From Zingiber officinale (Eukaryota; Streptophyta; Magnoliopsida; Zingiberales; Zingiberaceae), in assembly GCF_018446385.1 (NCBI RefSeq), contig NC_055987.1, positions 3,408,205 to 3,472,204 of the forward strand: DNA of 64,000 bases, given 5' to 3'. The notes below the pieces were generated by a model. The model ran no database searches and had not been told where the DNA came from. It saw nothing but the letters and a program-made list of their open reading frames with translations. Shown here piece by piece: positions 1 to 10,510 of this stretch. Both the position numbers and the translations under genes were made by a program. The stretch's first letter is position 1. Every line of letters starts with the position of its first letter.

Positions 1-340
1 AACTAAATATAATTTAAATATTAATAAATAAAATTAATTAAAAAATAAACTAAATAAAAATAAAATAAAATAAAAAATATATAAGTATTGATAAAAAATA
101 ATAAAAAAATTAATTAAAAAAACTCAATAAAAATTAAATAAAGTTAAAAAATAATAAAAAAAATTATTTAAAAAATAAAACTAAATAAAAATTAAATAAA
201 ATTAAAAAAATATATAAGTATTGATGAAAAAATAATAAACAAAATTAATTAAAAAATTAAACTAAATAAAATTAAAAAAATTGAAAAAATAAAAAAAAAT
301 AGATTAAATAAAATTGAAAAAAATGAAAAAGAAAGATAGA
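1..340. repeat. AT-rich low-complexity DNA
   Basis: Almost pure A/T, dominated by runs of AAATAAAATTAAA. A segment containing ATATAAGTATTGAT occurs near 80 and again near 213, so part of the block is a duplication of about 133 bp. No coding potential is seen. Confidence 0.8.
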
Positions 341-659
341 ACTGTCATTTGGCAGGGAGAGAGAGAGAGGGGAAGAGGGGTGCGGTGTTAAATCGGGAGG
401 GGGGAAAGCAATTTACTTCACGCATTTGTAGTTGGCGTTATGAAAAAGCAGGTTTCTGATTTCCTCACAAGTCATGGTTTATGACAGGTATGACTTGTCA
501 CACCTCTCATAACTAATAGCTATGAGTGGTCATTCTATGGATGTGACGGATCAATGGAAAGATGTCATAGGTCACCTATACTTATTTGATAAGTCTGCAT
601 ATATCTGTTTTTTTACAATATATTACTGTCCATATAATTTTTAATAGACAGTGGGGTTT
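341..659. other. Non-coding stretch, no gene seen
   Basis: A purine-rich GAGAGAG patch at about 355-412 is followed by unremarkable AT-rich sequence. It may be the outer end of the putative transposon at 660-8350, but no terminal inverted repeat or target duplication could be found here. Confidence 0.5.
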
Positions 660-3400
660 GTTAGTTACATCAGAAGTAACGGCTACATCTTCTGGGAGCT
701 CATAAAATAGGATTAGCTCCTACACATTGTAGCAGCTAATCCGCAGTAACTGCTACACGCTGTGACAGCTAATCCGTAGTAACTGCTACACAGTATAGGA
801 GCATCTCTTTACAAGCTGCTACACGTGGTACCATCGTCCGACAACTAGATGTCAATGCTACAACGTGCAACACAAGCTGCTACACGTTGTAGCAGTTAAT
901 CCGCAGTAACAAATACACGACGTAGGATCTACATGTCACGATTTTACCCGAATGTGTAGCGCATAATCCGTAGAAACTGGTATATGGTGTAGCAGCTACA
1001 GTTTATAAGTGGATACACATGGGGTCATCTTCGATGACCTAGATGCTATTGCAACAATGTGCCGCTGAAGCTGCTAGAACATGTAGCAGCTTGTGCCTAA
1101 TTATAAGCAAATAGATAAAACGTAAAGAAGCCCATTTATGTGATCCAAATACAAAATTTAGATTGAGGGACTACAACTATTGTTCAGCGTAAACGAAGAA
1201 GTCTTGGAGACTATAGTTTGGTTTGATAATAACATAAGACAAACAATATCTTAAGCCAAAAAGTTAATTGAAACACTACTGCGTAAATCATTCCCTTTAT
1301 AGCAGTCTCTAGTGATACATTACATAGACATAGTTATCATCGTACTTGGACACATACAGTTGTACTCTTTTTCTCTCACAGAAAGGCAGCACCCTTATGG
1401 AGATGTGAGGTTGAGCTTCACAAAGAGTGATATTTCAATCATTATTTTGATGTGTAGCCTCCTCTAATGCCCCATTGACTTGGGACAGTTTACGTCATAG
1501 CTGCACAAGTTCAGTTTGGTTCTTTTTCTCTCGAAAAAGGGTAGCTTCTAACTCCTTCCTCGCCTGGTTCCGTTGTTCCGTGAGAACCTTAATATAGCCA
1601 CAAAATACATGATGTTCCATGGCTAAACTGAGATACCTGTTACGAATAATTTGGAAAAATCATGATTCAAAAGAAATAAAGGTATATATAAAATACAAGA
1701 CGATTGAATAATACAAACCTGGAAGCAGACGATTCTACTGATACAGATGATCTTTCCGGTGAAGAAGAGGCACAGCTTGAATCCCCTTCGATAGGGGGTT
1801 CTTTAACCCCACCCATAGTGGGTTTCGTCTTCCTGCTAAAGCTAGACATGATCATGAAAGAGCTATAATGTGGACCAAATGCAAGGCAACTTGGATGAGT
1901 CAGTTAAGTTAATCGCCTATTTATAGGAAAAAAGCCCCTAACAAATCCTACCGTTTGATATAAAGAAGTCAAACGGACACGTCTTTTTGAGTAAATGGGC
2001 CATCGAAACACTCACTACACCCCATTATGAACTGGGAAAAGATAAAAATCATATGACAGATAGTAAAGACAAGGATTAACCAACCGTCGGGTATGAATTC
2101 CTACCGTGCATTTATTGTTCAAAGGCTCCTGCAACATGTCGCAGCTTAAAATATTTAAATCGTAAATTTTATTCGACATACATTCCATACACACTAACTA
2201 GCTGCGCCAACGTGCAGCAGTTGATGCTACAAGGATAGATAGACCAACAAAAGGATATCAATTTAACATGTAGCAGTTACTGGCGATAAGCTGCTACACG
2301 TTGTAGCAGCTTCTTTGGATTAAGTGCCACACCTTGTAGCATTGACTCAATTTTTATACTTTATGATCTAGATGCTATAATGTGTAGCAACTACTGCATT
2401 AGCTGGTACAACGTTGTACTAGCTAGTGAAGATTAAAATATTTTCATATTTTTTTTAACCAAATAAATATACATAACATTAATATTTTTAGTAGCTCTGG
2501 ATGTGGTGCTACAAGGTGGACTAGCCAGCTTCACAAGACATTTAAAGCTTAAAATGTTACAATAAAAAATTTAACTAAAACTAAAATCTGTAGCAACTAA
2601 CTAGCAGCGCCAGCGTCAATCACTAGATGTTGCAAGGACAGATAGAAGCAACAAAAGACTAGCTGCCACAACCTATAGCAGTTATTGGCGATAAGCTGCT
2701 ACACGTTTTAGCAGCTATTTAGGATTAGCTGCTACAACTTGTAGCATTTACTACAACATCATATTTTATGATGCTCATGCTGCAATGTGAAGCAACTAGT
2801 GCAATACCTGCTACGACACTGTAGTAGCTACTACTGATTACAATAATTTAACATTTTTAATACCAAGTTAATATACATAACAATATTAGTTTTATTATTT
2901 TTCCCCCTCTATATGTACTGATACAGGGTGGACTCGCCAGTTCACAATAATAGTAACTGTTGCACCCTTGTTGTAACTGAACCATCATTTCCACATAACA
3001 CATTAAAGTCAACCAGATGGGGTGGTGAAATATATTTATATTTTATCAAGATACAATATGAAAGTCATATCCTACAAATTGCTAGCGACCGTATAGCATG
3101 ATGCTACACTCTGCGACTAGTAATAGCAATTATTTGCATCAACGTGTACCATTTCTTCTATGGTAGCGACTTGATGTTGTAGCCGCTTCAAGTGTAGCAG
3201 CTTGTCTGTTGATAATAACAGCTAGTCTGTTGCCTATATTGAAATAATCCAGTTATTATTTGTCCCTTATAGAAGCTACTGTTGATGTACTACAACCAAT
3301 TGTAGTAGCTACTGCCGATTAACTGCCGCAATGTGTCAGCATATACTTAATTTTTGGCTGTTATACCCTTTATTAGCTTCACAAGTCATTGCCACCAGTA
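660..3400. repeat. Left array of TGTAGCAGCT palindromic words
   Basis: The 10-mer TGTAGCAGCT and its complement AGCTGCTACA recur, often paired with a 2-4 bp centre to form an imperfect palindrome. Clear paired examples are near 872-893 and 2289-2311; degenerate ones are near 727, 980, 1071, 2695, 2730, 3198 and 3301. Dozens of weaker variants (GTAGCAACT, GTAGTAGCTAC) lie between them. The array stops where the Ulp1-like gene begins and resumes on its other side. This placement resembles subterminal transposase-binding repeats of plant DNA transposons; that role is inference. Confidence 0.75.
1495..1855 (-). CDS. Small two-exon hypothetical gene
   Basis: I do not recognise the family. Exon 1 (about 1719-1855) encodes a Ser-rich N-terminus beginning MSSFSRKTKPTMGG, or two residues earlier. 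It ends at a good donor (AG|GTTTGTA). Exon 2 (1495-1636) follows a TAACAG acceptor. Joining the two keeps the frame and gives a protein of about 90 residues whose last 30 are charged and probably coiled-coil (around EQRNQARKELEAT), ending in TGA. It lies on the same strand and downstream of the Ulp1-like gene, inside the palindrome array, so it could be an accessory ORF of the same element. It is unbroken, but too short to be certain it is expressed. Confidence 0.45.
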
Positions 3401-3500
3401 TATTACATAATATTTACACAACATAGGCTAAATGTATGGGAATCAGAAAACCTTTAGACTCAGTGTAGCAATACGTTTACACCCCCACCTTATCATTAAT

Positions 3501-4490
3501 CTAGTGTTTGCTATTAAATATTTTAAGGCCTACATAAAAACTAAATTCTCTCATTCCATCTTGTCCAAAATCTATTGACCTTCGGTACATTAACCTCTCG
3601 GCGTATTGCATCACAAAAAATGCACAATTTAACCTGAAAGATAGAATTTATTTCATACTGTTAATATTATAATTGATAGCAGAAGTATGGAGATGTATAA
3701 TCATTATGAATAGACATATGTACTTACGATTTTACTTGTGTTGGACCCGGGATGGTAGATACCTCAAAGTCTCTAGACATTAAGGAATGTAGCCCTGGAT
3801 ACCACATTTCATAGTAGGATGGGTCCATATTTTTAAAAAAATCAACCTGCACGGGTATGAAGTTTGTAACCAATACACACATACATCCAGTGGATTATGA
3901 TTTACTCAACATGGAAGGTACTCACCGACTTTTGAAACTTAGATGTGTATATTTTTGAGGCTCCAAGGGAGTTATAATGTATATATTGAGCTTCTTGGAG
4001 GTCTATTATAAGTAGGTGCCAGTGATCATTTGCATTATTTAATGGACAGAATATATACCTAAGTGGCCTGTCAGTGTTAGTGCTTGTTAATAGCCCAAAT
4101 GCCTCATAAGACAACATTTCAAACATTTCCTGTGCCAGCATACAAGTATTGTTAAAGGAATGTATGGAGAATAACAAACTGGGTAGTAGGAGTTGCCATT
4201 ATATTCACAACAAATCCAGCAGCACAAAATATAGATGACCAATATGGTATGCCAGAGGTTTTGGCTTCCTCTACAATGATTCCAAAATATGTGTTGATGC
4301 GATCGCCATCAGTGCCTATACTCCAATCAAAAACACATAAGAAGGATGACAAATCCAATGAAATTGTTCCGTTGGACCATATTTTATGTTCCCTACATAA
4401 AAAAATCAAACATGTCCATAAATTATGTTCTACAACAACAGTGTCTATTGCTGCTACAATTGGAGCAGTTACGAAATTTATATGTGTCAC
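3501..4490 (-). pseudogene. Ulp1/C48 SUMO-protease-like domain, C-terminal exons
   Basis: This is the C-terminal part of a transposon-type Ulp1 gene. Exon pieces read leftward. The block at 4490-4190 carries a typical pre-domain segment (DGDRINTYFGIIVEEAK). The block ending at 3926 has the catalytic His context NDHWHLLIIDL. Exon 3728-3846 joins it in phase through GTGAGT and CAG, and exon 3501-3633 joins through GTAAGT and TTTCAG. The last exon has the Cys motif LNCAFFVMQYAE and ends in TAG. A Gln six residues before the Cys matches the oxyanion-hole Gln. The expected Asp after the His strand is Asn (IHYNSLGA). The reading frame changes near 4180, which could be an intron or an indel. C48 enzymes cleave SUMO-type linkages; catalysis here is doubtful. 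Confidence 0.75.
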
Positions 4491-4782
4491 ACCAACTTAA
4501 ATATCTACGATGGTTGATTTTATTCAACAAAATGATATGTTGGTTTCACATTTAATTAATAACAGACTACCAAAGCAATTTATTCTTGTATTACCAATAT
4601 AAGTATACTCATATAATCCATCATATAATTGCATTACGCTCATTGTGTAACTGAACACACTTGCAACTCACTTGAGCTGACTGAGTTTCAACAATGCCTC
4701 TGCCACCACATGATCTTTGGTTTTCTTAAAATATGACTTCGCTTGTTGTACCAAAACATAGAGAACATTTTTCAGCCAGAGA

Positions 4783-5808
4783 CTAATTATATGTGATATA
4801 GGAGTAAAAGACAAAAGATTTATCCAAACTAAATCGTACCTTGATGATTTTATATTTGTGTTTGACAAGAGTATGCAAGCGTTTAGATGATGAATTTGTG
4901 GCTTCTACATCAATAGATGAGACACATCCCTCTTGAACTTTACCACGAACTTCAGTATTTCCCTCTCGGCTGCCCTCAACAATCTCTAGCTCATGCTCAT
5001 CTTGGAAAGTGACTTTTTTAATTCTTTTGGCCAAAGGCACTACCATAATCTCTTTTGTAGTTGGGGATGTGATCGTCTTTCTAGCACTCCTTTTTCCCCT
5101 TGTTATTGGTCGTTTAGCTGGTAATGCCACTATATCTTTGGCAAGCAACTGACTTTGAAAATCTTTGATTTTTCTCTCTTACTCTGCTATAATTTTATCT
5201 TTTACAATTATAATTCTATCTTTTTCCTCAATCGTTTTGTCCTTCGAAGCTAATGAACTTTCTGCATCACTGGAACATTTTTCCTTCTCCTCAATTAATT
5301 CACTGATTTTCCGCTCCATCTGGCCTATGATCTGGTCCTTGCACTCAACCACAGAATCCAATCGAGAAATTTCGCCCTCCCTTGCTATACAATTTGTACA
5401 AGCCTCCTTCGCCTGATTAAATTCTACAATAAATTGGTCGGGAACTTGTCCAGACTTTTCCAGAGCTTCGGCTGCCTGTGGAGGAACTGGATGGGGAATT
5501 TCCTGACCATCAACTGCCTCTTCAGTACATTGCTCTGGTATTTGTTCATAATTTCCCTCAGCAACTAATTGTAAAAATCCCTCTACAATTTGTTGATCTA
5601 TATGCTCTACAAGACCTTCTAGGGAATCATTTGAGAGCAGGTGTGTCTCTAGGTCCAAAGGACTTAAATCATCAATTATTTTTGCAGGAGGTAAATCAGC
5701 GATCCTCAACTTTATTGTCTCCACCCGGGAGCTTGACCACTTCCATCTGCATATTCTTGGAAGAGCATGCTGTCGGTAAGGATCCATTATTCTGACATGT
5801 TCACACAT
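4783..5808 (-). pseudogene. Ulp1-like gene, middle coiled-coil region
   Basis: This is the same gene as the protease exons to its left. The segment opens with MCEHVRIMDPY and an RICRWKWSS motif, usual just before the linker in this transposon family. An acidic Gln/Glu-rich linker follows, then a long charged coiled coil around KDQIIGQMERKISELIEEKEK. An in-frame TAA near 5177-5179 interrupts the coiled coil. The frame stays open on both sides and continues into a basic, nuclear-localisation-like stretch (near RPITRGKRSARK, about 5100). The stop is most simply a Gln codon changed by C to T. A cryptic splice donor at the same place is a less likely alternative. Confidence 0.6.
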
Positions 5809-5881
5809 CCAGACCTACCATACAATAAAATTGTTTCAATATGGTACTCTCTGCATAAATCTTATGACATTATCATTATAT

Positions 5882-6602
5882 TTAGGGACTTACAACAAGA
5901 AGATGTGTGAACCCTCGGAGCATGGGAGCTTGCTTTCCCGCGAGACCCCCTGGTTTCGGCCTCAGTGAAAGCATCGGACCAATGGCCCCCAACTGTGGGC
6001 TGATATAGTCATATAGAACCTTACACCAATTATACCTGCCTAAATTGGCAAAATCATCTACGCAATCTATTAGTGATTGTACTGGTAATCGAGATATACT
6101 ACTAGTAATAGTAAATAAAACAGTAACAAAGAAATACAAAATTAAAAATTGGCAAAAGAGTATCGGATTCAGCAGTTGGAGGTTGTTTCCTAAGGATGAC
6201 CATCTTGTTCTCTAGCTCCTTCTGTGTGCACTCCACATTGTTGAAGTGTTGAAGAAATAGTTTGGAGGTGGCTGCATGCTGTTGCAAATTAACTTCAGCG
6301 CCTTGGTCTGGGAGTCCCAAAATCAATGAGACATCTTCCCTAGTGAAGCTGATCTCCTTATTATGAAAGATGAAACATCTGGCTTAAACGTCCTAATTGT
6401 CAAACATATTTTGGATTAGGCTTCGAATATTTGTAATTTCAGGCATGGCTAATGCCCAAGCAAATGTGCTTCCATTGATCATCTCCATCTGTCGGTTGTT
6501 TATGTGGAGTGATGATATAAACCCCTTGAAGTGAGGGTAGTTACTTTTCCAGTGCACTTTCTTGCGATATGCAAGAGAAGCAGCAGTTCTTTGGCTTGCC
6601 AT
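5882..6602 (-). pseudogene. Ulp1-like gene, N-terminal mobile-domain-like region
   Basis: The gene probably starts at 6602 (MASQRTAASLAYRKK). The frame continues through two in-frame stops (TAG at 6393-6395, TAA at 6384-6386) into FTREDVSLILGLPDQGAEV, the DV..ILGLP..G signature common in plant transposon proteins of the Ulp1/plant-mobile-domain type. A further exon at 5882-6100 has DDFANLGRYNWCKVLYDY, also typical of the family. Both stops would be Gln codons after one C-to-T change. With the stop near 5178 this marks the gene as dead. The exact exon limits between 6100 and 6330 are uncertain. Confidence 0.6.
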
Positions 6603-6739
6603 TTAGTTCTGTATACCAAATACATGAAACTGTTATTTTTATATCATACTTAGATACATTACAATGGCTATTCTTTGTCTTACGTAGTACAATGTGATTA
6701 GTATATTATACAACATAGGTACTGATCACGTTATAGCAG

Positions 6740-8350
6740 TTAGGGTCAAGTAGCTGCTACAATAATGAGAAGCCAATCACGGTGTAGGATTTAACCACAA
6801 TGTATCAATCAATAGAGTTTACCTACATTGTAACAATCCAACTACAGTAGCTGCGACAGAAAAGATGAACATGTCTTTTAAACCCTTGATTGACTCAAAG
6901 TAAAACCCTCAATCATTAATGACCTAAAGACATTAAACCCAATTGTAGCAGCTAATGATGGTTCAAAACCATAAAGATTGAACCTATCAATAAAGGCGAA
7001 GCTTTGGATGAGAAACTCTACAACAGTACTTATGATGAAGGCGTAGCTTTGGATGTCAAACAAATCGTCACGGTGAGATTGATTGTAGAAGACTCCGTGG
7101 GCCACCGATAAACTATCAATGAAATTACTTCGAATTATTTGTCACACGGCGAGTATACGGGTTATAACTTTGGGGTATGTAATTGGTTTATTTACCACTT
7201 TTCTCATATTTTCAAGGTAATATAAAATGTTACGCATACAAATTGTTGTAGCTTCTGACGACTAGCTGCTTCACCCTGATCCATTTGTTTTTACAACGTC
7301 ATGTAAGAAACCTCATTTACTTGATCTATCTAAAAAACTACGATTTTTATGATCAATTATTGGTTGAAAATGTAGAGTCACATGTTGGTGAAGAGTCGGC
7401 GGAGAAATTCAATATTACGTCGTTGTAGCATTTATCCTCCTGAGTCAGCTGCCACAAGTTGTACCAGCTACATAGATAGTTAGTTGCTACATGGTGTAAC
7501 AGTTATGGGTCGAAGTAGCTGCTACAAGATGTAGCATGGTAGCAAAGGAAACAAAATCAAAAGCGCTGCAGCAGCTCTAATAATTTTAAATAATTTTTTT
7601 TGCAAAATGACCTACTGCTACAAAGCTATGACTTCTATAAAAACGACTAAACGAGTGAGCTGCTCCTAGTTGTGGCAGCTACATGGGGAGTTAGTTACTC
7701 CAAGGTGTAGCAGTTATGAGTCGAAGTCGATACTACAAGGTGTAGTTGTTATATAATCGAAGTAGCCTTTGCAAAATGTAGCATGGTAGCAAAGCAAAGG
7801 CGCAACAACATCGAAAATAATTTTAAATCATTTTTTTAGCATGTGGATATACTGCTACAAAATATGGCTACTGAAAAAATAGGGCTACTAGAAAATAGTC
7901 ATACTAAAAAAATGACTTACTAAGTTAGCTGCTGCAAGGTGTAGCTGTTATGAGTCGAAGTAGTCATTCGCAAGGTGTAACAACCCAAGAATGCAAAGGC
8001 GCTGAAGCTGCGGTAAAACTGAGCAATCATTCTTTTGAATCAGGTTAATATAAAAATTATGAAAACTATGGCTACTGAGTAGGTTAATCTCTGCTAGAAA
8101 ATAGGGGCTTAGAAAAACGACTTACCAAGTTAGCTGCTACAAGGTGTGGCAGCTACACAGAGAGTTAACTGCTACACGTTGTAGCAGCTTCCTCTCTATG
8201 AAGTTGCTACACCTTGTAGCAGTAAATGAAAGCCCACCGTAGAGCAGGCGGTTGTTGCAGCCGTCGGCCTTGCAGGTTGTAGCATAAATCCTTCCGACCT
8301 TCTACCACATCCAATCCAAGTCAGCTGCTTCAAGGACGGTTTCCTGCGAA
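6740..8350. repeat. Right array of TGTAGCAGCT palindromic words
   Basis: This resumes the same word as the left array, upstream of the Ulp1-like gene. The best copies are at 8139-8226, with three successive CTGCTACAnnnTGTAGCAG-type pairs; others are near 6748, 6949, 7450, 7488-7545, 7703 and 7930. A second short word, TATGAGTCGAAGTAG or close variants, recurs near 7506, 7717 and 7949, always just after a TGTAGCAGTT-type copy, so part of this array has a longer period. No coding region is supported here. Confidence 0.7.
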
Positions 8351-8395
8351 ATAGTTGATGCAACGTTTAGAAGCGAAGCAAAGGCAGCAGATGTG

Positions 8396-8625
8396 CGTTT
8401 GAAGACGTCGGAGAAATTTTCCCACGCTGACCGTGAGGGACGCCGGAGATGGAGGGAGCGAGGGAGGGAGAGAGAGAGCGGCGAGGGAGACGACAGGAGT
8501 GAGGGAGGGAGAGAGAGTGGGGCGAGGGAGATTATATTTGAACCGCAGGCGGGAGAGAAAAGAGAGAGTAAAAGTAATACTTTATTTGAAGGGGAGAGAG
8601 AATAAAGGGGTTATTTTATTTGTAG
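8396..8625. repeat. Purine-rich GA/GGGAGAGAG tract
   Basis: The + strand is almost continuous G/A with GGGAGGGAGAGAGAG repeats. It gives spurious Arg/Glu-rich open frames in two phases and is not a gene. A similar but shorter purine patch lies at 355-412 in the same orientation, outside the other end of the palindrome arrays. Confidence 0.7.
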
Positions 8626-8694
8626 GGAAACCGAGCTGACGTTGCCACGTTTACGCATCACTTATGGTCGCGCACAAAGCGTCGCCCGACATAT

Positions 8695-8696
<2 letters not shown>

Positions 8697-8741
<45 letters not shown>
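8697..8741. repeat. (TA)n microsatellite
   Basis: An uninterrupted run of about 22 TA dinucleotides. Confidence 0.95.
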
Positions 8742-8743
<2 letters not shown>

Positions 8744-10170
8744 GGGGTTAAAGACAATTGCCTTTTTGACGTTTGACCAAGTTCTGGATCCTCGTGATGT
8801 TAGCTCGAATTGAGCCTGATTCAGGCCTGCGAATCGAGTCACCTAATGGATCATAATTTTATTATAAGTCAAATTGAATCCAACATTGGATGAAGCGGAA
8901 CCAGAATTAATATTCCGGATTGATTAGAGAAATTAAAGTCAGTCAAAACTTTCAGTTAGCTCCTTGAAATTTAATCTGATTTTGAATACCTTTATGAAAA
9001 ATTGGTGGCTGTTGAAGGTTAAATTGAAGATTGATAAATTTGGATAACACACTAGCCCACGTTCTTAAGTTGCTGACGAACGGTCTGCAGTTATGATGTC
9101 ATGATAGAATATTAAAGTTATCATTCAGATATCTATGATTTAATTCTCAGTTATTATTTATTTGTAGAAATTTTTCTTTCAAATAGGATGAACAATCAAA
9201 GAATGTTACATGTCTGAAATGTCATCCGAGCTTGCTTCCCGATTTATCTTAGTGGCTGATAAAAAAATTCTATAGAATCAAACTGATCATCCTAAAAATA
9301 ATTAATGATACTAACTATGATTATTATTATTTTTTTTTTAAGTTGCCCGCAAATGCAGTCCTCTAGTACAGCATATTGAGTTAATGGTTGCAATTTGACA
9401 CTGTTAATGGTGATGGAAATTTCGGTTGCAATTTAAAGTGAAGATTATTTTTATATTGAGTTGTATCATATTTCATCACAGCTGCTTTATTTTAGAGATA
9501 TAATAAAGTTCTGTTTTAATAATTTTTAAGAAAAATATCCTTCTAAGTCTAATGATATAGATAATTAAGAATTCCTTTTAAAAATAAGTTGAAAAAAAGA
9601 CACTAAAAGCAGGGGGAGGAAATCAGAGTGATCAATTTAATAGTCCATGAAAACTCGGCTTAAGAAAGTGAGACGGAAAAAACAGAAATGAAAGAGAGAT
9701 TATTGAATTTAATAAAAAATAATAATAAATTTAGTTACTCTCATCCACAGATCCACTAGTCCTCAAATAACCGGTCTAGTCCCGAATTTATCCATCAGTG
9801 GATCGATTTATCAATGTGATTATTTATTAAATATATTTAATTAATGTTGGATTAGTCAGCTACCATACAAAAAATGAATGGAGCAGAAATTTTTGTTGAA
9901 TTGAACGAACCGTTCAATTCAAATAGATTCATTTTTGTAATTATATTATTTATATTAATTATTTTTAATTAATTCTGACTTTGTCAGCTAAACCTAAAAC
10001 GCGTGGGAAAAAAATATTGATCTCCATTTCTCCCATTTCCTGCTATTCTGTAGTTTGCAGAAGCATCGCCCACTCAACAGCAGTATTATTTGCTTCTGGA
10101 GACTAACTCTGTAGCTTGAAAAGCATCATCACCCACTCAACGATCACCACGTGATCCACTTTATTTGGAG
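8742..10170 (+). other. 5' flank of CNL-A, no gene seen
   Basis: AT-rich with no credible ORF. From about 9820 it aligns by eye with the 5' flank of CNL-B (about 31000-31385): both have the TTAGTCAGCTACCATACAAA-like block, AAAACGCGTG, and the GCAGAAGCATCGCCCACTCAAC block just before the 5'UTR intron. The conserved part is therefore likely to contain the NLR promoter and 5'UTR exon. I could not place a TATA box with confidence. Confidence 0.55.
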
Positions 10171-10440
10171 GTAATCAAATCTCTTATACATATTACAATT
10201 TGCTATATATTAATCCTTATAATTTCCCATCAATCAAATCAATAGTTCGATCTACTACATGGCGTTGGCCCTTGATTGCTACTGTCTTTTGTATCCCATC
10301 CGATCCGTCCCATACTAACTCGGGTATTATAATTTACCTCTCTCATGATAGCCATGGGTCCGGTCGGTGGGGGCCCTGGGGGCGAGGACTCCGTCTTTTT
10401 GCTGCAATTGATTGCTACTGTCTTTGTTTTGTTTTTGCAG
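10171..10440 (+). other. Probable 5'UTR intron of CNL-A
   Basis: The donor is TTGGAG|GTAATC and the acceptor TTTTGTTTTTGCAG. The same donor and acceptor contexts occur at 31386 and 31523 in CNL-B, where the intron is about 130 bp shorter. The extra length in CNL-A includes a repeated GATTGCTACTGTCTTT-type segment. An upstream in-frame ATG at 10412 lies within this intron, so it is not the start. Confidence 0.6.
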
Positions 10441-10510
10441 GTTGCAGCTCTTTTGGCTTGCAGATCTGAAAGAAGAACAAGGATCTGCCGCTGCTCTCTT
10501 CTGCCATCAG

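Noticed and set aside
6878-7105. 75-codon minus-strand ORF upstream of the Ulp1-like gene
   Set aside because: Unrecognised and inside the repeat array. Could be an upstream exon but no splice link was found.
355-8620. Purine-rich patches at both ends taken as long terminal repeats
   Set aside because: They share composition but no alignable sequence, PBS or duplication.
8393-8639. Arg/Glu-rich ORFs
   Set aside because: Purine tract artefact.
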